Assembly: GCA_934675625.1 (NCBI GenBank)
Contig: CAKURH010000054.1
Coordinates: forward strand, 1 to 24,836
Direction: 5' to 3'
DNA length: 24,836 nucleotides
From: an uncultured Kiritimatiellota bacterium
GTDB lineage: Bacteria; Verrucomicrobiota; Kiritimatiellia; RFP12; UBA1067
The translations under genes were made by a program, and so were the position numbers. Of this stretch, positions 6,393 to 13,864 are shown one piece after another. The notes under the pieces were generated by a model. That model searched no databases and was not told the DNA's origin. It worked only from the letters and a program-made list of their open reading frames with translations. Numbering within the stretch: position 1 is the stretch's first letter; every line of letters starts with the position of its first letter.

Positions 6393-7454
6393 ATGAAGAT
6401 TGTCGTGGCGTGTGGCGGCACGGGGGGGCATGCGTTCCCCGGACTCGCCGTGGCCGAGGAACTGGTGAAGCGCGGACATGAGGTCACGGTCTGGGATTCG
6501 GGCCGCGACGTCGAGTCGAGCGTGCTGAAGCGCTGGAAGGGCGCGGTCTTCTCGACGGGGGCGCGTCCGCTTGCGGCGAAGAACGCCTTTGCGATTCTGC
6601 GCTCGATCCTGCGCTGCCGCCGGGAGATGCGGCGGACGCGGCCGGATGCGCTTCTGGCGATGGGCAGCTACTCGTCGCTGCCGCCCGTCCTCGCGGCGCG
6701 CAGCTGCGGCGTGAAGGTCTATCTGCACGAGGCGAACACGGTGCCGGGCAAGGCCGTCGAGTTCCTGTCGCGCTTCGCCGAGACGGTCGCGATCAGCTTC
6801 GCGATGACGACGCGCTTCCTGCCGGGGGCGAAGACGGTCGTCACGGGCCTCCCGGTGCGCGCGGACATCGCGTCGGGGACGCGCTTCCCGTTCATCCCGC
6901 CGAATGCGTTCGTCGTGTTCGTGACGGGCGGCAGCCAGGGCGCGCACGCCGTCAACCAGCTGCTGGCCAAGGCGCTCGTGCTGCTGAAGAAGGAACTGTC
7001 CGCCGCGCCGTCGGCGCGTCCGCTCTACGTCATCCACCAGACGGGCGTCAAGGACGAGGGCGAGGTCATGGCCGCCTATGCGGCGGCGGGGATTCCGGCG
7101 CGCGTCCATGCGTTTGAGGACGAGATGGCGAACGCCTTTGCGTCGGCGGACGTCGTCGTCGCCCGCGCGGGGGCCTCGACGTGCTTCGAGCTGGCCGCGT
7201 GCGGCAAGCCGGCGCTCCTGATTCCGCTGCCGAGCGCGGTGCGCGACCACCAGCACTTCAACGCGGAGGCGTTCGCGGCGGCAGGCGCGGCGGACGAGGG
7301 CGTGCAGGCGAAGCTCACGGCGTCGTCGATCAGCCGCTATCTCCGCCACAAGGCCGAGCATCCCGAATCGCTCGCGGCAATGGCGGCGAAGATGAAGGCC
7401 CTCGCGACGCCGGACGCCGCCGCCCGCGTCGCCGAACTCGTCGAAGGAAAATGA
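6393..7454 (+). CDS. murG: Lipid II synthase: UDP-GlcNAc transferase
   Basis: Transfers N-acetylglucosamine from UDP-GlcNAc to lipid I, giving lipid II for peptidoglycan at the inner face of the membrane. The 353 residues are a normal length. The glycine loop GGTGGH (8-13), LHEAN..PGK, the second loop GGSQGA, ARAGAST..E and DHQHFNA are all characteristic GT28/MurG motifs. It lies 3 bases after the TPR gene, with AAAGGGA as ribosome binding site, and is the last gene of the operon. It sits outside a dcw cell-wall cluster. It could be a paralogue, but all motifs are intact. Confidence 0.92.
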   Translation: MKIVVACGGTGGHAFPGLAVAEELVKRGHEVTVWDSGRDVESSVLKRWKGAVFSTGARPLAAKNAFAILRSILRCRREMRRTRPDALLAMGSYSSLPPVLAARSCGVKVYLHEANTVPGKAVEFLSRFAETVAISFAMTTRFLPGAKTVVTGLPVRADIASGTRFPFIPPNAFVVFVTGGSQGAHAVNQLLAKALVLLKKELSAAPSARPLYVIHQTGVKDEGEVMAAYAAAGIPARVHAFEDEMANAFASADVVVARAGASTCFELAACGKPALLIPLPSAVRDHQHFNAEAFAAAGAADEGVQAKLTASSISRYLRHKAEHPESLAAMAAKMKALATPDAAARVAELVEGK

Positions 7455-7484
7455 CCGCACGCCCCGAAGATTCAAAATACCCCC

Positions 7485-7514
7485 TTGCGCGGGAGGGCTC
7501 GGTTATGATATACT
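7485..7514 (+). promoter_or_regulatory. Promoter of tRNA-Leu
   Basis: The -35 is TTGCGC (7485-7490), the spacer is 18 bases, and the -10 is TATACT (7509-7514) with the TG extension at 7506-7507. The predicted start is near 7521, about 10 bases before the mature tRNA. Confidence 0.6.
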
Positions 7515-7530
7515 ACACACTGTTTTCACC

Positions 7531-7615
7531 GCTCGGGTGGTGAAATTGGCAGACACGCATGCTTGAGGTGCATGTGGAGAGATCCTTGCGGGTTCGAGTC
7601 CCGCCCCGAGCACCA
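7531..7615 (+). tRNA. tRNA-Leu (anticodon GAG)
   Basis: The acceptor stem GCTCGGG (7531-7537) pairs with CCCGAGC (7605-7611), followed by discriminator A and an encoded CCA. The anticodon stem CATGC/GCATG encloses the loop TTGAGGT with anticodon GAG. The variable arm is a short stem GGA/TCC with a GAGA loop, as expected for a class II leucine tRNA. The T arm is GCGGG-TTCGAGT-CCCGC. It has its own promoter and is followed by a strong terminator. Confidence 0.96.
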
Positions 7616-7625
7616 GTCCAAGAGT

Positions 7626-7656
7626 CCCTCAATTCGTATGGAGTTGAGGGCTTTTT
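7626..7656 (+). terminator. Rho-independent terminator of tRNA-Leu
   Basis: A 10-bp stem (7626-7635 with 7641-7650, one G-T pair) and a 5-base loop are followed by CTTTTTGTTT. It starts 10 bases after the CCA end. On the minus strand there is no T-run, so it works in one direction only. Confidence 0.9.
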
Positions 7657-7754
7657 GTTTGAGCGGACATGATAGGCGCACATCGGTTTCGGCAAAAGGC
7701 GGCATTGTCCCTCTTGAAACGGGAACGGGAAATTCTGACCACGAACGACGTGCG

Positions 7755-7840
7755 TGGAGCCGAGGGTCGGATTCGAACCGACGCGTCCTTGCGGATCCTG
7801 ATTACAAATCAGGCGCAGTCAACCACTGTGCCACCCCGGC
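7755..7840 (-). tRNA. tRNA-Thr (anticodon TGT) with a long variable arm
   Basis: On the minus strand the acceptor stem GCCGGGG pairs with CCTCGGC (one G-U), followed by discriminator T and an encoded CCA. The anticodon stem CCTGA/TCAGG encloses the loop TTTGTAA, giving anticodon TGT, which reads ACA. The T arm GTCGG-TTCGAAT-CCGAC is perfect. The G1-C72 and C2-G71 pairs and the anticodon fit threonine identity. Two points are odd: the variable region is 14 bases (a TCC/GGA stem capped by GCAA), and the D stem has only 3 good pairs (C13 opposite C22). The length is 86 instead of the usual 75-76 bases, which is class II architecture. It faces tRNA-Leu. Confidence 0.88.
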
Positions 7841-7854
7841 AGGGCAATGCGCAT

Positions 7855-7863
7855 AGTATATCA
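7855..7863 (-). promoter_or_regulatory. TG-extended -10 promoter of tRNA-Thr
   Basis: On the minus strand TGATATACT matches the tRNA-Leu -10 element exactly, including the preceding TA. The start would be near 7848, 8 bases before the tRNA. No clear -35 is seen. It is divergent from the dapL promoter. Confidence 0.55.
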
Positions 7864-7902
7864 TAAATTCGTCTGTCGTGTGCGCAGCGGCGGACGCATT
7901 TA

Positions 7903-7911
7903 TGGTATAAT
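7903..7911 (+). promoter_or_regulatory. TG-extended -10 promoter of dapL
   Basis: TGGTATAAT has TATAAT at 7906-7911 and no good -35. The predicted leader is about 49 bases. Confidence 0.65.
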
Positions 7912-7966
7912 CTGCACCTACGTCTCCGCCCGGACGGCGGGGACAGACCAAGGACATCCAGTCATC

Positions 7967-9163
7967 ATGCTACACGTCAACGAGAATTACGCCCAGATCA
8001 AGCCAACCTATCTCTTCGCCGAAATCGCCCACCGCGTGAACGCCCACCAGGCCGCGCACCCGGACGCGAAGGTCATCCGCCTCGGCATCGGCGACGTCAC
8101 CGAGCCGCTGGCGCCGAGCGTCATCGCCGCGCTGCACAGGGCCGTGGACGACGAGGCCGGCAAGGGCGAGAGGTTCTACGGCTACGGCCCCGAGCAGGGC
8201 TACGCCTTCCTGCGCGAGAAGATCGCGGCCGTCGACTTCCAGGCGCGCGGCATCGACATCTCGGCGGACGAGATCCTCGTCTCGGACGGCGCGAAGTGCG
8301 ACTGCGGCAACTTCCAGGAGCTGTTCGGCGCGGACGTCAAGATCGCCGTCGGCGACCCCGTCTATCCCGTCTACGTCGACACGAACGTGATGGCCGGGCG
8401 GCATGACATCCAGCTCCTGCCGTGCACGCAGGCGAACGGCTTCGTGCCGGGGCCGGACGGCTGCGCGGCGGACATCGTCTACCTCTGCTATCCGAACAAC
8501 CCGACGGGCGCGGTCGCGACGAAGGCCCAGCTGCAGGCGTGGGTCGACTGGGCGAACGCGAAGAAGGCCCTCATCGTCTTCGACGCGGCCTACGAGGCGT
8601 TCATCCGCACGCCGGGCATCCCCCATTCGATCTACGAGTGCGCGGGCGCGAAGACGTGCGCCGTCGAGATCCGCTCGTACTCGAAGACGGCGGGCTTCAC
8701 TGGCATCCGCTGCGGCTACACGGTCGTGCCCGACGGCCTCGTCGCCTACAACGCCGACGGCTCGGCCGTGCCGCTCCGCCCGATGTGGACGCGCCGCCAG
8801 ACGACGAAGTTCAACGGGGCGTCCTACCTGACGCAGCGCGGCGCGGAGGCGGTCTACTCGCCCGAGGGCCAGGCGGAGACGAAGGCGACGATCGACTTCT
8901 ATCTCGAAAACGCCCGGCTCATGAAGGAGGCGCTGCGCGCGCGCGGCTACGCCGTGACGGGCGGGAGGGACTCGCCGTACCTCTGGGTGGACGTGAAGGG
9001 CGACAGCTGGGCGTTCTTCGACCGGCTCCTGAAGGAGGCGAACGTCGTCACGACGCCGGGCGCCGGCTTCGGCGCGGCGGGCGAGGGCTACATCCGCATC
9101 AGCGCGTTCAACTCGCGCGCGAACGTCCTGGAGGCGATCGAGCGGCTGAAGAAGGTCTTGTAA
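7967..9163 (+). CDS. dapL: LL-diaminopimelate aminotransferase
   Basis: Converts tetrahydrodipicolinate directly to LL-diaminopimelate using glutamate, the short lysine/peptidoglycan branch known from Chlamydiae, plants and other PVC bacteria. The 398 residues fit the family. Visible features are the N-terminal NENYAQIKPTYLFAEI, IGDVTEPL, GDPVYPVYVDTNVMAG, the NNPTG motif (177-181), Asp206 and Tyr209, the PLP-binding Lys240 in SYSKTAGFTG, and the terminal GEGYIRISAF. The ATG at 7967 matches the family start; the longer frame runs back through the promoter. AAGGA lies about 12 bases upstream. Confidence 0.94.
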   Translation: MLHVNENYAQIKPTYLFAEIAHRVNAHQAAHPDAKVIRLGIGDVTEPLAPSVIAALHRAVDDEAGKGERFYGYGPEQGYAFLREKIAAVDFQARGIDISADEILVSDGAKCDCGNFQELFGADVKIAVGDPVYPVYVDTNVMAGRHDIQLLPCTQANGFVPGPDGCAADIVYLCYPNNPTGAVATKAQLQAWVDWANAKKALIVFDAAYEAFIRTPGIPHSIYECAGAKTCAVEIRSYSKTAGFTGIRCGYTVVPDGLVAYNADGSAVPLRPMWTRRQTTKFNGASYLTQRGAEAVYSPEGQAETKATIDFYLENARLMKEALRARGYAVTGGRDSPYLWVDVKGDSWAFFDRLLKEANVVTTPGAGFGAAGEGYIRISAFNSRANVLEAIERLKKVL

Positions 9164-9209
9164 AGAAACGAAATTCCAATCAATCAAAAAAAGAAAAGGA
9201 GAAAATCAC

Positions 9210-10343
9210 ATGGAAACGAAAGTCCTGCAGTTCGGGGAGGGCAACTTCCTCAGGTGTTTCATCGACTGGATGGTTCAGAAGATGAACGACAAGGCCGGGT
9301 TCGATGGCGCGGTCCAGATCATCCAGCCCATCGGCGTGGAGCTGTCGGTGCCGTCGAAGATCCTGAACGCGCGCGGCGGCAAGTACCACACGTGCCTCCG
9401 GGGGCTCGTCAAGAACCGCACGGTCGAGGAGATCGAGGAGATCACCTGCGTGAAGGGCGTGGACGTCTCGCAGAACCTGGAGAAATACGCGACCGACCCG
9501 TCGATCCGCTTCGTCGTCTCCAACACGACCGAGGCCGGCATCCAGTACGTAAAGGGCGTCGACACGTTCCCGGCGAAGATCGCGCGTCTCGTCACGGCGC
9601 GCTACCAGGCGAAGCTCCCCGGCTTCGTCTTCATCCCCTGCGAGCTCATCGAGCACAACGGCGACAAGCTCAAGGCCTGCACGAAGAAGTACATTGACGA
9701 CCCGGACATCCTGAAGTGGCTCGACGAGGAATGCGTCTTCTGCTCGACGCTCGTCGACCGCATCGTCGCGGGGCGCCCCGACCCCGAGTCGGCGGAGCGC
9801 TACGCGAAGGAGCTCGGCGAGAAGGACGAGGTGCTCGTCTGCGGCGAGCCGTTCCACTTCTTCGTCATCGAGCATCCGGCGGACTTCGACCTGGAGGCGG
9901 AGCTGCCGCTCAAGGCGGCCGGCGTCAACGTCGTCTACACGCAGGACATGCAGCCGTACCGCACGCGCAAGGTGCGCTTCCTCAACGCGGCGCACACGAC
10001 GCTCGTCTACCTCGGCCTGGAGCGCGGCTTCACCGAGGTCGCGCAGTGCATCGAGGACAAGGAGCTGAACCTCTTCCTCCGCAAGGTGATCTTCGACGAG
10101 ATCTTCCCGACGATCGACCTGCCGAACACGGAGAAGATCGACTACGCCGAGTCGGTGCTGGAGCGCTTCGCGAACCCGTTCGCGCACCACAAGCTGGAGT
10201 CCATCGCGCTCAACACGGCGGCGAAGTGGAAGGCGCGCTGCCTGCCCGTCGTTGCCGACTACTACCGGCTCTACGGCAAGTTGCCGGAGCGCATGATGCT
10301 CGGCTACGACGCCATCGCGCGCCACTTCGATGCCGCGAAGTAA
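9210..10343 (+). CDS. uxaB: Tagaturonate reductase (altronate oxidoreductase), short form
   Basis: Reduces D-tagaturonate to D-altronate with NADH, the second step after isomerisation of galacturonate. Family-specific stretches include LQFGEGNFLRCFIDWM at the N-terminus (dinucleotide-binding), RFVVSNTTEAGIQY, IPCELIEHNGD, FCSTLVDRIV, YRTRKVRFLNAAHT (catalytic-domain signature) and FANPFAHHKLESIALN. At 377 residues it is roughly 100 shorter than the Escherichia coli enzyme. The missing part is the C-terminal end after PERMMLGYDAI. The ribosome binding site AAGGAG lies 8 bases before the ATG. It follows dapL by 46 bases. Its pathway partner uxaA is about 6 kb downstream. Confidence 0.88.
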   Translation: METKVLQFGEGNFLRCFIDWMVQKMNDKAGFDGAVQIIQPIGVELSVPSKILNARGGKYHTCLRGLVKNRTVEEIEEITCVKGVDVSQNLEKYATDPSIRFVVSNTTEAGIQYVKGVDTFPAKIARLVTARYQAKLPGFVFIPCELIEHNGDKLKACTKKYIDDPDILKWLDEECVFCSTLVDRIVAGRPDPESAERYAKELGEKDEVLVCGEPFHFFVIEHPADFDLEAELPLKAAGVNVVYTQDMQPYRTRKVRFLNAAHTTLVYLGLERGFTEVAQCIEDKELNLFLRKVIFDEIFPTIDLPNTEKIDYAESVLERFANPFAHHKLESIALNTAAKWKARCLPVVADYYRLYGKLPERMMLGYDAIARHFDAAK

Positions 10344-10386
10344 GCGCGGCGCGCGCCGCACCCGACAGGAAATGTGAGATTTTCAT

Positions 10387-10392
10387 TCTAAT
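10387..10392 (+). promoter_or_regulatory. Possible -10 element of htpG
   Basis: TCTAAT lies 11 bases before the htpG ATG in a locally AT-rich patch. If used, the leader would be only about 5 bases. There is no good -35 and no TG extension, so this is tentative. Confidence 0.25.
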
Positions 10393-10403
10393 ACGCAACC
10401 GCT

Positions 10404-12323
10404 ATGGAAAAGAAGACCAACCCGTTCAAGGCCGAGATCGCCGAAATGCTCGATCTCGTCGTCAATTCGCTCTACTCGAAGAAGGAGATCTTCCTGCGCG
10501 AGCTCGTTTCCAACGCCTCCGACGCGATTGACCGCGCGAAGTTCCTCTCGCTGACGGACAAGTCGCTCGTCGCGGACAATCCCGAGTGGAAGATCCAGAT
10601 CGCGGCGGACAAGGCCGCGAAGACGCTCATGATCTCCGACAACGGCACGGGCATGGACGCGACCGAGCTGGAGCAGAACCTCGGCACGATCGCGAGCTCG
10701 GGCACGAAGAAGTTCCGCGAGATGCTGAAGGAGAAGGGCGGCGAGTCCCTGCCCGAGCTGATCGGCCAGTTCGGCGTCGGCTTCTACGCGGCGTTCATGG
10801 TGGCCGACAAGGTGACGGTCGAGACGCTGAAGCGCGGCACCGAGACGCCGTTCAAGTGGGAGTCCGACATGTCCGGCTCCTACACGATCTCCGACGGCGC
10901 ACGCGACTTCCCCGGAACCTCGATCACGCTGCACCTGCGCGACGACCAGCTGGAGTATCTCGACTACTGGCGCGTGTCGGATCTCGTCAAGAAGTACTCC
11001 GACTTCATCGCCTACCCGATCTACTTCAAGGAGCTCAACGTCGTCGAGCCCGAGGCCAAGACGGACGACGACCGCAAGCGCAACGAGGAGGACCGCAAGC
11101 GCCGCGAAGAACGCGAGGCGAAGCCGCTCAACACGATGGTCGCGCTCTGGAAGCGCGCGAAGAAGGACGTCAAGCAGGAGGAGTACGACGAGTTCTACAA
11201 GCACCTGACGCACGACTGGGAGGCGCCGTTCGAGACGATCCCGTTCTCTGGCGAGGGCGCGGTCGAGTTCAAGGCGCTCCTCTTCCTGCCGAAGAAGGCG
11301 ACGATGGAGCTCTTCATGCCGAACCAGAAGCGCGGGCTCTCGCTCTACGTGCGCAACGTCTTCATCGGCGACGACATCGAGATGCTGCTGCCGAGCTGGC
11401 TCCGCTTCGTGAAGGGCGTCGTCGACTCGTCCGACCTGCCGCTCAACGTCTCGCGCGAGATGCTGCAGGACGACGCGGTCATCAAGAAGATCAAGGACGC
11501 CGTGACGGCGAAGGTCCTCTCGACGCTCGAAGACCTGAAGAAGAAGGACGCGAAGCGCTACGACGAGTTCTGGGCGGCGTTCGGCACGGTCGTCAAGGAG
11601 GGCGTACACGTCGACTGGGAGCACGCCGACCGCATCAAGAAGCTCCTGAAGTACCCGACGGCGCGCACCGAGGCCGGCACGCGCGTCTTCCTCGAGGACT
11701 ACGTGAAGGACATGCCCGCGACGCAGAAGGACATCTACTACGTCTGCGCCGAGCGCGAGGAGGACGCGCGCAAGTCGCCCGTCCTGGAGGCCGCGCGCCA
11801 GCACGGCTGTGATGTGCTGCTCTTCTGCGATCCCGTCGACGACTACCTGACCGAGTCGCTGCGCGAGTTCGACGGCAAGAAGTTCGTCGACATCGCGAAG
11901 GGCGACGTCGCCTTCGGCAGCGAGGACGAGCAGAAGGCCGAGAAGGCGGCGAACGAGAAGGCGTCCGCCGACCTGAAGCCGTTCCTCGACGCCGTGAAGA
12001 AGGAGCTCGCCGCGTCCGTCTCGGACGTGCGCGTCTCGACGCGTCTCACCGACTCGCCCGGCTGCCTCGTCGCGCAGGAGCACGCGCTCCCGCCGTCGAT
12101 GGTGCGCATGATGCGCGCGATGAAGAACGAGGTGCCGGACGACAAGCGCATCCTGGAGGTGAACCCGAACCATCCGCTCATCGCGAAGGTGAAGGGGCTG
12201 GAGGGCGACGCGCTGAAGGACGCCGTGACGCTCCTCTACGATTCGGCGCTCATCGCCGAGGGCTCGCCCGTCACGGACGGCGCGCGCTTCTCGAAGCTGC
12301 TCTCGGCCCTGATGCTCAAGTAA
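10404..12323 (+). CDS. htpG: Molecular chaperone HtpG (bacterial Hsp90)
   Basis: ATP-dependent dimeric chaperone of the cytoplasm. The 639 residues are full length. The N-terminal GHKL ATPase domain has the ATP-binding ELVSNASDA helix, the DNGTGM motif, and the GQFGVGFYAAFMVA lid/glycine segment. The middle domain contains YDEFYKHLTHDWEAPF and the catalytic-loop segment LPLNVSREMLQDD. The C-terminal dimerisation domain runs to the end. The start is set by homology (family proteins begin just before the AEI..ML helix). There is no Shine-Dalgarno sequence in the last 30 bases before the ATG. It lies 60 bases after uxaB and 4 bases before rnhB. Confidence 0.96.
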   Translation: MEKKTNPFKAEIAEMLDLVVNSLYSKKEIFLRELVSNASDAIDRAKFLSLTDKSLVADNPEWKIQIAADKAAKTLMISDNGTGMDATELEQNLGTIASSGTKKFREMLKEKGGESLPELIGQFGVGFYAAFMVADKVTVETLKRGTETPFKWESDMSGSYTISDGARDFPGTSITLHLRDDQLEYLDYWRVSDLVKKYSDFIAYPIYFKELNVVEPEAKTDDDRKRNEEDRKRREEREAKPLNTMVALWKRAKKDVKQEEYDEFYKHLTHDWEAPFETIPFSGEGAVEFKALLFLPKKATMELFMPNQKRGLSLYVRNVFIGDDIEMLLPSWLRFVKGVVDSSDLPLNVSREMLQDDAVIKKIKDAVTAKVLSTLEDLKKKDAKRYDEFWAAFGTVVKEGVHVDWEHADRIKKLLKYPTARTEAGTRVFLEDYVKDMPATQKDIYYVCAEREEDARKSPVLEAARQHGCDVLLFCDPVDDYLTESLREFDGKKFVDIAKGDVAFGSEDEQKAEKAANEKASADLKPFLDAVKKELAASVSDVRVSTRLTDSPGCLVAQEHALPPSMVRMMRAMKNEVPDDKRILEVNPNHPLIAKVKGLEGDALKDAVTLLYDSALIAEGSPVTDGARFSKLLSALMLK

Positions 12324-12327
12324 TCCG

Positions 12328-13053
12328 ATGGCCGTCTCCCTCGCGTTCGAGCAGGCGGCGGGCGACCCCGTGATGGGGATCGACGAGGCGGGGCGCGGCC
12401 CCTTGGCGGGCGGCGTCTATGCCGCCGCCGTGTCCGTGCCGCTCGCCCGCGCGGCGGAACTCCTCGCGGGCGCGTGGGCGGCGGTCAACGACTCGAAGCG
12501 GCTCTCCGCGAAGCGGCGCGACGCGCTGGCGGAGACGATCAAGGCGACGCCGGACTGCACGTGGGCGGTGGCCTCGGCGAGTCCGGCGGAAATCGACCGG
12601 CTCAACATCCTGCGCGCGACGCACCTCGCGATGCGCCGCGCGGCCGACCAGGTCGCCGCGCGGCTCGGTGCGGACGGTCTCGCGGCGGCGAACGTCTCGA
12701 TTCTCGTGGACGGCCTGCCCGTCGCGTCGCTGCCGCGCTCGACGAGCCTCGTCAAGGGCGACGCGCAGTCGCTCTTCATCGCGGCGGCGTCGATTCTCGC
12801 GAAGACGGCGCGCGATGCGGACTGCCTGCGGCTGGAGCGCGCGTATCCGGGCTATGGGTTCGCGCAGCACAAGGGCTACCCGACGCCGGCGCACCTCGCC
12901 GCGCTCGCGCGCCTCGGGCCGTGTCCCGAGCACCGCCGCAGCTTCGCCCCCGTCGCGCAGGCGATGTCCATTGACAATCCGGCAGTCAATGTGGTAGACT
13001 TCCCGCTGTTTACTGGTCTTTCTCCCGAACCGGCGATTCAGACAAAGGCGTGA
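12328..13053 (+). CDS. rnhB: Ribonuclease HII
   Basis: Removes ribonucleotides from DNA and RNA-DNA hybrids in the cytoplasm. The 241-residue product has the GIDEAGRGPLAGG signature with Asp19 and Glu20. Asp128 (VDG) and Asp145 (KGD) complete the four metal ligands. NDSKRLS and AAASILAKTARD are also typical. After the family's usual end (about residue 207, EHRRSFAP) there is a tail of about 30 residues. Its DNA carries the promoter of the next genes, so that tail may be a by-product. It starts 4 bases after htpG. Confidence 0.94.
   Translation: MAVSLAFEQAAGDPVMGIDEAGRGPLAGGVYAAAVSVPLARAAELLAGAWAAVNDSKRLSAKRRDALAETIKATPDCTWAVASASPAEIDRLNILRATHLAMRRAADQVAARLGADGLAAANVSILVDGLPVASLPRSTSLVKGDAQSLFIAAASILAKTARDADCLRLERAYPGYGFAQHKGYPTPAHLAALARLGPCPEHRRSFAPVAQAMSIDNPAVNVVDFPLFTGLSPEPAIQTKA
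12971..13000 (+). promoter_or_regulatory. Promoter inside the 3' end of rnhB, driving the TadC-like/FHA/PEGA genes
   Basis: A perfect TTGACA -35 (12971-12976), an 18-base spacer and a TAGACT -10 (12995-13000) with a TG extension (12992-12993). It is among the best promoter matches in the window. The start would be near 13007, about 57 bases before the TadC-like gene. Confidence 0.65.
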
Positions 13054-13063
13054 AACGGACGAT

Positions 13064-13864
13064 TTGAACTTGCTTTCACTCATGACAGCGGCAATGTGGG
13101 CGCTCGCGGCGGCGGGCTGCGCGTGGTATCTCGCGTCGGTCGCCGGCGAGGTCACGTACGTCACGCTCGCGGACGGGCGGCGGCAGGAGCGGTCGATTCC
13201 GCTCCTCTTCCGCGCGCTGCTGCCGTTCGCGCCGAACTTCTTCGGCCTCGTGCGGCGTCCGCTCTTCGCCGCGTCGGTCGCGCGCGCCGACTCGCTGCTC
13301 GTGCAGGCGGGCTTCGAGGGCCTCCTGTCGGGCGAGGAGTTCGTCGCGCTGCAGCTGATGCTCGGATGGATCGTCCCCGACTTCTGGCTCTACGGCGCGC
13401 GCAAGCGCCGCCACCTCTCGATCCAGAAGGCCCTGCCGTTCGTCCTCGACTTGCTGACGCTCTCGGTCGAGGCGGGCATGGACTTCATCAGCGCGCTCCA
13501 GCGCAACTGCAAGTCGCGGCGGCTCGATCCGCTCAACGAGGAGCTGCTGCGGATGACGAAGGAGATCCAGGTCGGCTCGTCGCGCAAGGAGGCGCTGCGC
13601 AACATGGCCGCGCGCGTGTGCCAGCCCGACCTCAAGTCCGTCGCCTACGCGCTCATCCAGGCGGACGAGCTCGGCGTCTCGATCGGCGCGATCCTGCGCA
13701 TCCAGTCCGAGCAGCTCCGCGCGCGGCGGTTCGACCGCGCCGAGAAGCTGGCGGCCGAGGCCCCCGTGAAGATGCTCGGGCCGCTCATGCTCTGCATTTT
13801 TCCCGCAGTGTTCATCATCCTGCTCGGGCCCGTCCTGAGCCAGGCCATGAAAGGATTCTTCTGA
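13064..13864 (+). CDS. TadC-like type II secretion F-domain membrane protein
   Basis: 266 residues. An N-terminal transmembrane segment (about 8-25) and a charged loop are followed by the T2SSF cytoplasmic helical domain: ALPFVLDLLTLSVEAGMDFISALQR (124-147), then ELLRMTKEIQVGSSRKEALRNMAAR, then the second half ADELGVSIGAIL..QSEQLRARRFDRAEKLA. A C-terminal membrane segment spans 240-257. TadC proteins are inner-membrane platforms of Tad/type IV pilus-like assembly machines. Between EEFVALQ (91-97) and PDFWL (105-109) there are only 7 residues. In TadC homologues I would expect transmembrane segments there, so part of the membrane domain seems lost. The TTG start at 13064 is uncertain; an ATG at 13082 is possible. 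The stop overlaps the FHA gene start (TGATG). Confidence 0.8.
   Translation: MNLLSLMTAAMWALAAAGCAWYLASVAGEVTYVTLADGRRQERSIPLLFRALLPFAPNFFGLVRRPLFAASVARADSLLVQAGFEGLLSGEEFVALQLMLGWIVPDFWLYGARKRRHLSIQKALPFVLDLLTLSVEAGMDFISALQRNCKSRRLDPLNEELLRMTKEIQVGSSRKEALRNMAARVCQPDLKSVAYALIQADELGVSIGAILRIQSEQLRARRFDRAEKLAAEAPVKMLGPLMLCIFPAVFIILLGPVLSQAMKGFF

Noticed and set aside
4992..7475. Very long open frame on the minus strand (over 800 codons)
   Set aside because: It lies opposite the TPR and murG genes, is extremely Arg/Leu-rich with no recognisable motif, and is explained by the G/C third-position bias of the sense genes.
10346..10359. GC-only 14-base palindrome between uxaB and htpG
   Set aside because: Perfect, but made only of G and C in a region rich in such runs. 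No T-run follows, so it is likely composition-driven.
10383..12173. Minus-strand open frame opposite htpG
   Set aside because: The Arg/Leu/Val/Asp-rich antisense translation of a conserved chaperone gene has no start signals.
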